A stretch of DNA of 53,564 nucleotides from Ruminococcus sp. (GCA_016290875.1 JAEEVL010000024.1:1-53564); one strand, 5' to 3'; numbered from the stretch's first letter, positions 31,683-41,326 are shown. Translations and numbers: made by a program. Notes: generated from the letters alone by a model not told the origin.

Positions 31683-33344
31683 ATGGCATTCAGGATACTG
31701 AGCGAAAAAGAGATCGGAATGCTCTCTGAAAAGGAGCGTCAGATCTATGAAACTGAATATAAGGAATATTCCGAACGCAAGGCTTTTGTCGAGCGGCTTG
31801 AGTATCTTGAAGGCGTAAAGTTTCCGAAAGTCAGACCGAAGAAAAAGCCGATAAAGGTCATCAAGGCGCCGGAGGTTTCGTGGCGCAAAACTGAACCGTA
31901 TACTGTTAAGCAGCCTGACAGTCTGAAAAACGGCAGGCGTTTTCAGGCGACAGCAGATAGTAAGCGAGCTCTTCCGAAGGTCGGTGATGTGAAGATCTCT
32001 CCGCTGCCGGCTGTTTCCGTGCCTGAGAGAATGTCTAAGGGCAGTGTTGCAGAGTATGAGTTCAAGCCTTTTACAGCTTTTGATTTTTCACAGGTCAGCA
32101 AGCCGGAGAAAAACGGAGTCAAGGTAAACGATGCTGGATTCACAATAGGTTCTCTTCCTGTGATAAACAGCGTTTCTGTCTCTGTTTCGGCAGATATACC
32201 GGATTATGATCTTAAACAGCCGGAAAAGGTTAAGGTGTGCAGCACGGACGGTGTCAAGCAGGTGATCATACCTGAAGAGACTGTTAAGCTCCCCGATATC
32301 AAGGCTGTGAAAGCAGATGTTCCTGATGTCAAAGCTGATGTGAATTACAGGGCAGAAGTCCCCGGAGTGACTGTGGCCAAGTCAAGTGTTTCCAACGTCA
32401 ACGCTGATGTGAATTACAAAGCAGAAGTCCCCGGAGTGGCTGTTGTCAAGTCAAGCGTTTCCAACGTCAACGCTGATATAAATTACAAAGCAGAAGTCCC
32501 CGGAGTTGCTGTAGCCAAGACGAGTATTTCCAATGTCAACGCTGATGTGAACTACAAAGCGGAAGTCCCCGGAGTGACTGTGGCCAAGTCAAGCGTTTCC
32601 AACGTCAACGCTGATGTGAACTACAAAGCAGAAGTTTCCGGAGTGACAGTGGCAAAGACAAGTATTTCCAATGTCAACGCTGATGTGAATTACAAAGCCG
32701 AAGTCCCCGGAGTGACTGTGGCAAAGTCAAGCGTTTCCAATGTCAATGCTGATGTGAATTACAAAGCCGAAGTCCACGGAGTGACTGTAGCAAAGCCAAG
32801 TATTTCCGATGTTAACGCTGATGTAAATTACAAGGTGGAAGTTCACGGAGTGACTGTTGCAAAGTCAAGCGTTTCCAATGTTAATGCTGATGTGAACTAC
32901 AAAGCGGAAGTTCCAGCAATAGCTGCTGCAAAATTGCCTGATATATCTGTTGATATGGGCAGTTCTGTGAATAAAACGCCGGACCTTCCTAAGGTTAAGA
33001 TACCGGCTGCTGAGGATCTGACTTTCAATGCGTCAGATGCGGCTCCGCAGAAAAAACAGGTACCGGTATACCTTGAACCGCCTGTGATGAACTGCGAGAT
33101 CAAGGAGTTTAAGCCTCATATCGCATCCGGAGTAGTGGTTAAGCCTGCTGTAACTGCTAAGACGATCAATACTGGCGAAGTTCATCTTGAACCGTCACAG
33201 ATGTTCGTGGCAAAGCCGGCGGATATGAATGTCAAGATCAATGAACCGGTGATAAAAGCCGCTGAAGTTAAGCCTTTTATAGCTAAGGCTGACGTTTCGG
33301 ACGCGTCTGAAACGATTGAGAAAATACTGGGATTATTAAGGTGA
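31683..33344 (+). CDS. Repeat protein of the type VII locus, eight 23-residue repeats
   Basis: The 553-residue soluble protein begins with a charged helical segment (LSEKERQIYETEYKEYSERK), then a long stretch rich in Val, Pro, Lys and Ser with little predicted helix. Residues 221-404 are eight consecutive 23-residue repeats (NYKAEVPGVTVAKSSVSNVN, then ADV) plus a partial ninth. There is no signal peptide or membrane segment. The C-terminus (DASETIEKILGLL) is helical. It starts after AAAGGAAGTACAGTACT and ends 4 bases before the EssC-like gene. I do not know a homologue; it may be a cytoplasmic scaffold or measuring component of the secretion machine. Confidence 0.8.
   Translation: MAFRILSEKEIGMLSEKERQIYETEYKEYSERKAFVERLEYLEGVKFPKVRPKKKPIKVIKAPEVSWRKTEPYTVKQPDSLKNGRRFQATADSKRALPKVGDVKISPLPAVSVPERMSKGSVAEYEFKPFTAFDFSQVSKPEKNGVKVNDAGFTIGSLPVINSVSVSVSADIPDYDLKQPEKVKVCSTDGVKQVIIPEETVKLPDIKAVKADVPDVKADVNYRAEVPGVTVAKSSVSNVNADVNYKAEVPGVAVVKSSVSNVNADINYKAEVPGVAVAKTSISNVNADVNYKAEVPGVTVAKSSVSNVNADVNYKAEVSGVTVAKTSISNVNADVNYKAEVPGVTVAKSSVSNVNADVNYKAEVHGVTVAKPSISDVNADVNYKVEVHGVTVAKSSVSNVNADVNYKAEVPAIAAAKLPDISVDMGSSVNKTPDLPKVKIPAAEDLTFNASDAAPQKKQVPVYLEPPVMNCEIKEFKPHIASGVVVKPAVTAKTINTGEVHLEPSQMFVAKPADMNVKINEPVIKAAEVKPFIAKADVSDASETIEKILGLLR
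32343..32894 (+). repeat. Eight tandem 69-bp repeats inside the coding sequence
   Basis: The unit encodes 23 residues and is kept in frame. Copies differ mainly by synonymous and Pro/Ser/His or Val/Ile changes, and a degenerate ninth copy follows. Neighbouring copies alternate between a SSVSN and a TSISN version, which suggests past duplication of two-unit blocks. Confidence 0.92.
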
Positions 33345-33348
33345 CTAT

Positions 33349-36300
33349 ATGAAAAATAACGAGATACTTATTTCAGTAAGATTCTTGAAAGCTGATCCTG
33401 AAGGCGGCGAAAAGAGCAGAACAATGTCGTTTCTGGTGCTGAAGGATATTACTCTTAAAGCGCTTGTACAAGGTCTGTACTACGGACTCCGTGAGCTTTC
33501 AAAACGACCTGAGTACGGTGAAGAAACACATCAGCTTGATAATGCTGACTGCTTTGCTCTGTTTGAAAGCTATGTAAAAACACACAAGACTTTCCCTGTT
33601 CTCTATACGATAATGGGCGAATTCAGGAGCATTGACGTTTCTGCAACTGCCAATGATCCTCTCGATAACGATACCGAGAAGAAAATATGTGATTTTCCTC
33701 TTTCAAGCCTTGGTATCGTAACTTCAAGCCAGATCCTGATAACTGACAAGACTCAGGTCGAAGTGACAAACCTCTTTGACGAACAGGACAGGGCTAAAAC
33801 CTACATTTTACGTGATAATCACACACTTGAGTACAACATTAGTACAAGACGACTTAATGTCATCGAGCCTTCACAGATAGATATACTTCCTGCCGGAGAT
33901 GTTCCGTCGGGCAACAAGGCATCTATCCTTGATGTGCTCATACCTCCGCTCATTTCAGCAGTTGGTATGTTTGGTATAAGATACCTGATGACCAAGCTCG
34001 TTTCAAGCAGTGCGATGAACAATTCAATGCTCGCTATGACCATTGCTATGCCGTTCATCACAGCTGTAAATGCTGCTTATAATTACAGAAAGCAGAAAAA
34101 AGAACACCGTCAGTCTGTTGGTGACTGGAAAACTAACTACGAAAACTACATCTCAAAGATCATTAAGCGTATTGTTAAATGGCAGCGAGATGAGATCATA
34201 TATCTGAACAAGGTTTATCCAAGCATGGACAACCTTTTCTATCAGGCTGCGCAGATCTCTCCGGCAATATTCGCACGTTCGCAGAACGACAACGACTTTA
34301 TGCGTATATCACTGGGTGAATCAAAGGAGATAAAGCCGCAGTTTGAGATAATCGCCGAGAAAAAGGATGACATCTTCTATGATGTTTACTACCGTCTTAT
34401 CAATCCGAGATTTGATGAACTCGGCGGAAATGATGGTATGCCTTACATACAGATAAGCATACCCGACAAGAAAAAGAAGAAAGAAAAGAAAATGGTAAAG
34501 GAGATACAGGAGGATACAAGAAACAAGTACCTCCTCACCGAACTCCCTTACATTTTTGCAAATACTCAGGATACCGACAACGAGAAGACAGGCTTTAAGT
34601 TCCTGCGTGATGTTTATGATCCGGTAAACCTTCCGCCACTCCTCGTTGACCTGAGAAATATCGGTACTCTCGGCGTTATCTCAAAGGACGACGAAGCTTC
34701 GCTGAGATTCATCAGACACGTTGCATTTGAGCTTGCCTACTACCATTCTCCTGAGGATCTCCAGATGGTCTTCTTTATGAATGCGGAGAACGACGTTGAC
34801 AGGAGAGTCGAGCTTGCGGAGGACTATATGTACCTGCCGCACACAAACGAGCTTTTTGATGACCTTTCACAGTTCGTATTCACAAAGAGCAGCGCCGGCG
34901 ATGTATTCAGTCAGCTTCAGGTTATTATGACTGAGCGTGCAAACAGCAAGAGCAATAATGATGAAGATAGTGAAGCCAATGATGAAAAGTTCACTCAGAT
35001 AGTATGCTTCGTACTCTGTGACTACGACATCAAGGAGTCCGCTTTTTCAAGATATATCCCCGAAGCTCCCAAGGAGGGCGAGGACTATGTCAATTCTCTC
35101 GGACTCACTTTCATATTCATCTGCAAGGAAAAAGGCATGCTTCCTAAATACTGCGGAAGTATAATCGAATTTGACGATATACAGCACCGTATCAGTAACA
35201 GATACAATCTGCTCACTCATGAGACTCTCAGCAAGCTCGCTGACGAAAGCGAATCTGCAACTACCGATGATATTATCGAGTATACGAATTTCGACAACTC
35301 GTTCATTTTCGGCGAGGGCACACCGCAGCATCCGTTGTCATCGTTCAATCAGGCTTTCAGACGTCTTAGTGCTATTTATTACACAAGAATAGCTGAAAAC
35401 GGTAAAGTTCCATCTATCGTTACGCTGTTTGAGCTCTACAAGGAGATATACTCCCTTGATTCGTCCTCAATACAGGGTGAAGGTTTAACAAATACGATAA
35501 GAGAAAACTGGAAGAACACCAAGAAGAACGATGTTACCCGTGATCTTCGTATCGCAATGGGCAAGAACGAACACGGCATAACTTATCTCGATCTTCACGA
35601 GAATTCCGATGGACCTCATATGCTCGTTGCCGGTACTACCGGTTCGGGTAAATCCGAGACCATAATTACATATCTCATAGGTCTGTGTGTAAAGTATTCT
35701 CCTATGGACCTCAACCTTATGCTCGTTGATATGAAGGGCGGTGGCTTCTCCGACAGACTCGGTGATCTTCCTCACTGTGTCGGAACTGTTACCAATACCG
35801 CCGGTGAGAGCGAGGGAATCTCGGCTGTTTATATGCTCAAGAGATTCCTTGCATCACTCAATGCAGAGATAAAGAAGCGTGAGATAATACTCGCTGATCT
35901 CGGTGTTGACAATACCGATGCTTATATGCGTGTTCTTAGAAAGATAAAGCAGATTCACGAATGGAAGAACATCCCCGAGCGTCAGAACGAGAGAAACGAG
36001 CTTATCAAGGGCATTATGGATGGTAACAATCCCAAGCAGATAAGATTCATCGACGGCGACATAAGCGAACTGAAGCCGCTGTCACATCTTATCCTTGTAG
36101 TTGACGAGTTTACCGAGCTCAAGCGTTTCTCAAGCGAGGCAAGCGACATCGACTTTATTGCCGAGATCACTACTATTGCCCGTGTCGGACGTACACTTGG
36201 TCTGCATATCATCCTCGTTTCACAGAACATCGAGGGTGCTATCAATGATGATATAAGAGTCAATACAAAATCCAAGATATGTCTTAAAGTTGCTACAAAG

Positions 36301-36705
36301 CAGGCTTCAAAGGAAATGCTTGGAACTACCGATGCGGCTGCGGCAACAATGCCCGGTCACGGAAGAGCTTACATACTTGTCGGCACCGGAAGCAGATACG
36401 AATACTTCCAGTCTGCTTATACCGGAGCAAATCAGAATATGGACATAGAACCTAACGTTTCTATAACATATGTTACCGAGACAGGAAAGTTCAATAAGGA
36501 CTTCTACAATTCCGACGAGCATAACGACCTCGTCATCAAAAAGAAGAAGTCTGTAAACTCTGAAAACACACAGCTCAAATGTATTGTGTCCAAGATAATC
36601 GACCTTTCATCGGAGTTCGACGTTCCTGAGAAGATATTCAGAATGCCGCTGCCGAGAATAATCAAGGAAGATGACAGCGACCAGGCTTGGAATGGGGTGA
36701 TGTGA
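33349..36705 (+). CDS. EssC/FtsK-SpoIIIE ATPase, first part (membrane plus first ATPase)
   Basis: The 1,118-residue protein begins with a beta-grasp-like segment (ILISVRFLKADPEGGEKSRT, then a helix ITLKALVQGLYYGLREL) that recalls YukD/EsaB ubiquitin-like proteins. Two membrane helices follow at about 194-240. A linker domain leads to one FtsK-SpoIIIE ATPase with Walker A VAGTTGSGKSETI (~762), VDMKGGGFSD and Walker B LILVVDEFTEL (~915). It drives export through the T7SS membrane complex. Firmicutes EssC normally carries two or three ATPase domains in one chain of about 1,450 residues; here the chain ends after the first and the rest is a separate gene 1 base downstream. Confidence 0.92.
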   Translation: MKNNEILISVRFLKADPEGGEKSRTMSFLVLKDITLKALVQGLYYGLRELSKRPEYGEETHQLDNADCFALFESYVKTHKTFPVLYTIMGEFRSIDVSATANDPLDNDTEKKICDFPLSSLGIVTSSQILITDKTQVEVTNLFDEQDRAKTYILRDNHTLEYNISTRRLNVIEPSQIDILPAGDVPSGNKASILDVLIPPLISAVGMFGIRYLMTKLVSSSAMNNSMLAMTIAMPFITAVNAAYNYRKQKKEHRQSVGDWKTNYENYISKIIKRIVKWQRDEIIYLNKVYPSMDNLFYQAAQISPAIFARSQNDNDFMRISLGESKEIKPQFEIIAEKKDDIFYDVYYRLINPRFDELGGNDGMPYIQISIPDKKKKKEKKMVKEIQEDTRNKYLLTELPYIFANTQDTDNEKTGFKFLRDVYDPVNLPPLLVDLRNIGTLGVISKDDEASLRFIRHVAFELAYYHSPEDLQMVFFMNAENDVDRRVELAEDYMYLPHTNELFDDLSQFVFTKSSAGDVFSQLQVIMTERANSKSNNDEDSEANDEKFTQIVCFVLCDYDIKESAFSRYIPEAPKEGEDYVNSLGLTFIFICKEKGMLPKYCGSIIEFDDIQHRISNRYNLLTHETLSKLADESESATTDDIIEYTNFDNSFIFGEGTPQHPLSSFNQAFRRLSAIYYTRIAENGKVPSIVTLFELYKEIYSLDSSSIQGEGLTNTIRENWKNTKKNDVTRDLRIAMGKNEHGITYLDLHENSDGPHMLVAGTTGSGKSETIITYLIGLCVKYSPMDLNLMLVDMKGGGFSDRLGDLPHCVGTVTNTAGESEGISAVYMLKRFLASLNAEIKKREIILADLGVDNTDAYMRVLRKIKQIHEWKNIPERQNERNELIKGIMDGNNPKQIRFIDGDISELKPLSHLILVVDEFTELKRFSSEASDIDFIAEITTIARVGRTLGLHIILVSQNIEGAINDDIRVNTKSKICLKVATKQASKEMLGTTDAAAATMPGHGRAYILVGTGSRYEYFQSAYTGANQNMDIEPNVSITYVTETGKFNKDFYNSDEHNDLVIKKKKSVNSENTQLKCIVSKIIDLSSEFDVPEKIFRMPLPRIIKEDDSDQAWNGVM

Positions 36706-36706
36706 G

Positions 36707-38461
36707 ATGAGTGATGCATACAGTATAAGATGTGATCTCGGAGTTTACGACATCCCGAGCGTACAGATGCAGCCTGATTTTGAGGTTGATCTGCTGAAGT
36801 CGAATATAGCTTTATTCGGAGCTTCGATGAGCGGCAAGACCAACTTTCTCAAACTGCTCATAAATATACTTCATCAGAAGTGCGACGAAACTTCTGAGCA
36901 GATATTCATACTCGATTTCAGCGGAGCTATGCAGGCTTACAAAGATATGCCGCTCGTTTCAGCGTACTTTGACAACTCCAACGAAGAGTATGTCAAGCGA
37001 GTATTCAAGATACTTGAGCAGCTCCTAAAACGCAATACAAAGGAGCTCGGCAGTGAGAATTTCACTACTGCCCACAAGAAGGATCTTCCGCATACAACTT
37101 TTATAATTGACAACCTCAACGCTTTTGTCGATGAGGAAAGATATTCTGCATACCACGAAAAGTTCGGAAGACTCTGCCGTGACGGACGTTCAAGAGGTAT
37201 CACGATAGTATTCACAGCAACTGATACAAAGGGAATCTCACGATATCTGCTTTCGTTCGAGCAGAAGATAGCACTTAATCTTTCAACGGATAAGTGCTCG
37301 GAGCTGTTCAGCGTTAAGGTAGATTCGATCGGAAACATTGCCGGCAGAGGCTATACCAATGTTACCGAGAGGATAAGAGGCGTGACCGGTACGTTCAATA
37401 TGAACGCCCCATATGAGGTGCAGTGCAGACTCTGTGCTGACATCAGTGACAAGGAATCGCCATTTGTTAAAAAGCTGTGGCAGAAATTCGGCTATGACGA
37501 ATTCAAGCGTGAATACGCCAAGAAAGTCGTAAAGTATCAGATATTCCCGCAGGAACTCCGCCGTCAGGACTATTTCAGGCTTCGTCAGCCGCTCTCGTCC
37601 GACGACAGGCGTATGTCAGACCTGACTATAAATGTCGGCCTTGACTATGTCGAGTTCAAACCAGTCGGCGTTGATCTCAAGGAGTCCCGTTCCGTTGCAA
37701 TATACGGCAAGAAGGAGTTCGGAAAGACCAATCTTCTTTCGATACTTCTCAGGGATCTCACTTCGCTGAAGCCTGATATGAGGTATATATTTTTTGATGA
37801 CGGCCGCAAGGAGCTAAAAAAGTTTGCCGACCGTTATATGGATGTGCTCGGTCCTGAAAGATGCAGATATATACACGAATTTGCTACCGTTGATGTAAGA
37901 CTTAACGGCGGCAGGACTATAAAACGCAAGCTTTCACCGATACAGCAGTTCTACAAACTGCTTCACGAGGAATACCTCAATCTGTTCAAGGACTACGATA
38001 ACAGTCTTCTCGAGCAGATTTACGGAGTAGATGACGAGAATGTTCTTGTCGAGGATATGCCAGCAGGTGCTGATAAATCCGAAGCTCCTGCGACAGTATT
38101 CGTTATACAGAGCAAATCGGTATATCTCAATACCAAGATAAGTGCCGATCTCCTGCACTATATACTGCCGGAGCTTATGGACATAGCTGAGGACAGGGAC
38201 CTTATCTTCCTGTTCACAGACGTAAAGAAGATAACAGACGCAGAAGTGAATTCTGTGTTCAACAGTACGCTGAAAACAGTTTTTCTGCTCGACAACATAG
38301 CTGAATTTGCAAGCGAGCGCGGCAGTAAATCGGTGTTCGGCGATATGGATAACAAGGCATTGAAAGAGGACTATGCAAAGTGCGAGCTCGGCGACGGTTA
38401 TTATTACGAAGTTGAAGCTGATTCGCTCAAAAAAGTCAAATTTATTCTGATGTCGGAATAA
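36707..38461 (+). CDS. EssC second part: two further FtsK-like ATPase domains
   Basis: The 584-residue soluble protein has two P-loop domains. The first has Walker A GASMSGKTNFL at ~43 with QIFILDFSGAM and TTFIIDNLNAF strands; the second has GKKEFGKTNLLSILL at ~331 with RYIFFDDGRKEL. These correspond to domains D2 and D3 of EssC. The start lies 1 base after the stop of the membrane ATPase gene, so translation is coupled and the two chains should form one complex, like EccCa/EccCb of actinobacteria. In T7SS the distal ATPase domains bind substrate signals. Confidence 0.9.
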   Translation: MSDAYSIRCDLGVYDIPSVQMQPDFEVDLLKSNIALFGASMSGKTNFLKLLINILHQKCDETSEQIFILDFSGAMQAYKDMPLVSAYFDNSNEEYVKRVFKILEQLLKRNTKELGSENFTTAHKKDLPHTTFIIDNLNAFVDEERYSAYHEKFGRLCRDGRSRGITIVFTATDTKGISRYLLSFEQKIALNLSTDKCSELFSVKVDSIGNIAGRGYTNVTERIRGVTGTFNMNAPYEVQCRLCADISDKESPFVKKLWQKFGYDEFKREYAKKVVKYQIFPQELRRQDYFRLRQPLSSDDRRMSDLTINVGLDYVEFKPVGVDLKESRSVAIYGKKEFGKTNLLSILLRDLTSLKPDMRYIFFDDGRKELKKFADRYMDVLGPERCRYIHEFATVDVRLNGGRTIKRKLSPIQQFYKLLHEEYLNLFKDYDNSLLEQIYGVDDENVLVEDMPAGADKSEAPATVFVIQSKSVYLNTKISADLLHYILPELMDIAEDRDLIFLFTDVKKITDAEVNSVFNSTLKTVFLLDNIAEFASERGSKSVFGDMDNKALKEDYAKCELGDGYYYEVEADSLKKVKFILMSE

Positions 38462-38474
38462 GGAGGTAGCTGTA

Positions 38475-38795
38475 ATGGCAGATAGTGGATTTGTATCAGC
38501 TGATATTGGCAAGATAGCTGAATTTGAAAGAGACAGCGCAGATGCAATAAAGGAATTTGCTGCTATAAAGGCTGAATTTGAAAGGATAAACAGCGTGCTT
38601 CTCGGAACATGGAAGGGCGCCGGCGCAGATGCCTACAAGTATGAAACAGACCATATCCTTGAAAAGATCGGCAGCGTCGAGGATGTTCTCAACGCCATAA
38701 ATGAGGGCGCTGTTAAGAGCATCAGAGAAACATATGATGAATTCGACGAAGAAATGGGACAATTCAATCAAAATCCGGGCGCGGAGGCTGAATAA
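38475..38795 (+). CDS. WXG100 protein, canonical EsxA-like
   Basis: The start follows AGGAGGTAGCTGTA. The 106-residue protein has the classical hairpin with LLGTWKGAGADAYKYE (W-K-G) at the turn and YDEFDEE near the C-terminus, which fits the YxxxD/E export signal. It is the closest of the four small proteins to EsxA. It lies just after the ATPase genes and overlaps the next small ORF by one base. Confidence 0.92.
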   Translation: MADSGFVSADIGKIAEFERDSADAIKEFAAIKAEFERINSVLLGTWKGAGADAYKYETDHILEKIGSVEDVLNAINEGAVKSIRETYDEFDEEMGQFNQNPGAEAE

Positions 38796-38941
38796 TGGCT
38801 GATATGACAGATGCAGAGTATTTCGGACACGAAACCGATCTCGATACCCGTCTCATTTCTCTTGAACAGGTACCGATTGGTGATCCGGATACTATTTACA
38901 ACGTAATTATTATGGATGATCAGAAGGAAGATAAAGTATGA
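38795..38941 (+). CDS. Small acidic protein, 48 aa, between EsxA-like and kinase genes
   Basis: ATG at 38795 shares one base with the stop of the WXG100 gene (TAATG), and its TGA overlaps the kinase start as ATGA. The product begins MADMTDAEYFGHETDLDTRL and continues ISLEQVPIGDPDTIYNVIIM with an acidic end. Both overlaps make translation of this frame very likely. It has no membrane segment and no recognised family. It may regulate the kinase or link the substrate to the machine. Confidence 0.7.
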   Translation: MADMTDAEYFGHETDLDTRLISLEQVPIGDPDTIYNVIIMDDQKEDKV

Positions 38942-40902
38942 ACCATGACGAGATGATCGGCTCTGACTTTGTGTACAAAGTCGACACTTCTCACGGATTG
39001 TCGAATGACGGATATATAGCTACCGGTACTGAGAGTATCGTTTACAAGGGTGTGAAAATATCCAAAGACGGCAATATAAAAATGGCTTGTGTTCTGAAAT
39101 TCAAATACAAGTATATAAAAATGGGTACGGGCGAATCTGATGTCACAAGGATAAATGTTCTCGAGCGTTTCAAGGACAAGGATCTCAAGATATTTGATGA
39201 GCTGCAGAACTGCCGCTCGGTAGTCCGTATCTATGATATTATCGAAGATCTCGGTGACTTCACCCTGATAGATACACACGTTCCTGATGGCAAGACTTCG
39301 CTGCCGATAACGCGCGACCGTTTCTTCTGTGTTGTGGAGGAATATGTTGACGGCTGGTCGCTTGAGGAATACTGCCGCGATGAATACTGGAAACTTACTA
39401 AGGAGATAGATGTCGGAAACAACATGAAGCGTCGCATCTCTTTCCATGAGTACAGTCAGGGTGATAAGGAAGCCATCTTCAAGAGCTATGATCACGACTA
39501 TGACGAGATCATACGCTATCAGAGCGAGATGTTCAGGTTTATGATTAATCTCTGTGAGATACTTGAATATATCACGGAGAAGAAAGGTATACTTCACCTC
39601 GACATAAAACCGGATAACATTATGGTAACAAGGTACGGCAGGGAGATAGTTCTTGTCGATTTCGGACGTTCGGAACATATCGACTTCCGTCTCGGTGGTT
39701 ATATCTGCGGACTCGGCTCGGCGGACTACAACAGCGAGGAAAGCATAGCACGAATGTTCCAGTACGGTACGCTCGGATATGCTGCTCCGGAGTGTTATGT
39801 TCCGGCTATGAACGGTTCAAAGTTCCCGTTTGACGAAGAGGGCATTGAAAAGGGCTGGATGACGATCGAAAGCGACATCTTCTCATTCGGTGCAACTTTC
39901 TGGGAATGTCTGAATATGTTTGAGCTGTATACCGGAAGCCGTGAATTCGCAAAGGATAAGGCACAGGGCGGTTCCTATGATTTTTACAGGAGATATGTCC
40001 TCAATGACGAAGCGTACTTCGAGAGAGACCTTTCTCTTACGTCACCGCATTACCACGAAAAGCTTGAGGCGATAATCAAAAAGTGTACGCTCAAGAGGTG
40101 TCCGCGTTTCAAGACTGATCCGAGATATTACCACAGTTACGGTGAACTCAAGGATGACATCATTTACGCGAGGGATTCTGCTCCTGCACTGGTAAAGACG
40201 GAGAATATCAAGGTAAGCAATTCGTTCGGCGTTGTCGGAGTTATGGCGAGTCTGCTGATAGTGCTTGGACTTATCTCTCTTGTGCTCAAATTCAGCGGAA
40301 GCTCTATCGCTCAGCGAAAGCTCGACAACATAATGGAGAATTACAATCCGACTAAGATAGAACTGCTTGAAAGTGCAGCGATAGAACAGATGAGATCTTC
40401 TACCGAAGCCGAAAAGCACACCATCTATAACAAGACCTATGAGTTCCTGAAGGAACAGGATGACAGTCTTGATTACAGCGAGACCGTAGTTCTTGTTGAG
40501 CTTATGAAGCAGATGTCGGACAAGAGCTTTGTGGGAGATTCGATAGACAATATGCTGCTTGAAGTCGAGAAGAAAGGCATCAGCAGCTGTGTCGAATACA
40601 CGATAACAAATATAAATGACAGCGACAGCACAGGATATGAGCTTGCTGTTGAGATATACAATGCACAGAAACGAAACGAACTCGGCAGGTGCTACGAGGT
40701 ACTCATCGAAAACATTGACAACGAGAAATTCAGACCTTTGGTGCAGAGACTTGCTCAGGATCTCGATCACGACGAGATGATAACACAGATAGCTGAGAAT
40801 CTGCTTGAAGAGGAAGAGTTCAGCGGTAGTGATGCAGAACGCAGTATCAGACTTGCTGAGAAAAAGTATGAAGTTAAAGATGTGCTTGGCGGAGTAGTTT
40901 AA
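38938..40902 (+). CDS. Membrane Ser/Thr kinase with EssB-like layout
   Basis: The 654-residue protein has a cytoplasmic protein-kinase domain (residues ~10-410), one membrane helix at ~428-450 (VVGVMASLLIVLGLISLVLK) and an extracytoplasmic helical region of about 200 residues. Kinase motifs are intact: glycine loop GTESIVYKG, Lys in CVLKFKYK, catalytic loop HLDIKPDNIMV (~219-229), DFG (~240) and the APE-like AAPEC. EssB/YukC of Firmicutes T7SS has the same order of parts but a pseudokinase. Here the catalytic residues remain, so phosphorylation of machine components is predicted. It overlaps the 48-residue ORF by 4 bases. Confidence 0.88.
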   Translation: MNHDEMIGSDFVYKVDTSHGLSNDGYIATGTESIVYKGVKISKDGNIKMACVLKFKYKYIKMGTGESDVTRINVLERFKDKDLKIFDELQNCRSVVRIYDIIEDLGDFTLIDTHVPDGKTSLPITRDRFFCVVEEYVDGWSLEEYCRDEYWKLTKEIDVGNNMKRRISFHEYSQGDKEAIFKSYDHDYDEIIRYQSEMFRFMINLCEILEYITEKKGILHLDIKPDNIMVTRYGREIVLVDFGRSEHIDFRLGGYICGLGSADYNSEESIARMFQYGTLGYAAPECYVPAMNGSKFPFDEEGIEKGWMTIESDIFSFGATFWECLNMFELYTGSREFAKDKAQGGSYDFYRRYVLNDEAYFERDLSLTSPHYHEKLEAIIKKCTLKRCPRFKTDPRYYHSYGELKDDIIYARDSAPALVKTENIKVSNSFGVVGVMASLLIVLGLISLVLKFSGSSIAQRKLDNIMENYNPTKIELLESAAIEQMRSSTEAEKHTIYNKTYEFLKEQDDSLDYSETVVLVELMKQMSDKSFVGDSIDNMLLEVEKKGISSCVEYTITNINDSDSTGYELAVEIYNAQKRNELGRCYEVLIENIDNEKFRPLVQRLAQDLDHDEMITQIAENLLEEEEFSGSDAERSIRLAEKKYEVKDVLGGVV

Positions 40903-40914
40903 AGAGGTGCTGAT

Positions 40915-41283
40915 ATGTTGGATAAAGGACATACGACAAAGAATGAAGGATTCAAGCAGATAGTCAAGTATACAAGGAAGCCCATACCGCTTACACTTGC
41001 TATTGCCGGAGGTCTGGCACTGCTGTTCATAGCAGGATGTATGGCTGCCGGCAAGCTTGAGGATCTCATCGTGTCTATGAATATAAGGTACAATTCACCT
41101 GCTATCGTTACTCTGGCGGTCATATTCATAATAGTTCTTGTCGGCGCTGCCGGCTATGGAACTTTCCTGAGTATAAGAGAGTATAAGCGTCCCGGAGGAA
41201 AGGGATTGTTCGGGACTTCATATACAAACGGAAATTCCTATAAGGCGTTGAATTCAAGGCTGATAAAGAACACTAAGAAGTGA
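40915..41283 (+). CDS. Two-helix membrane protein of the type VII locus
   Basis: The start follows AAAGAGGTGCTGAT. The 122-residue protein has two membrane helices (PLTLAIAGGLALLFIAGCMA and VTLAVIFIIVLVGAAGYGTF) with short basic tails. It lies 12 bases after the kinase gene. By size and place it could fill the role of EssA, but there is no clear sequence match. Function inferred from context only. Confidence 0.75.
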   Translation: MLDKGHTTKNEGFKQIVKYTRKPIPLTLAIAGGLALLFIAGCMAAGKLEDLIVSMNIRYNSPAIVTLAVIFIIVLVGAAGYGTFLSIREYKRPGGKGLFGTSYTNGNSYKALNSRLIKNTKK

Positions 41284-41326
41284 CCGTACTGATACGGGTG
41301 TGAATTTATCCGCAGGGGGAATACCA

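Noticed and set aside
32343..32894. CRISPR array
   Set aside because: The 69-bp units are contiguous without spacers and keep the reading frame of a protein.
38920..39678. 252-residue minus-strand frame over the kinase gene
   Set aside because: It is antisense to a gene with intact kinase motifs, has no family pattern and no ribosome site.
40042..40932. 296-residue minus-strand frame over the kinase C-terminus
   Set aside because: Antisense shadow caused by codon bias; no motifs.
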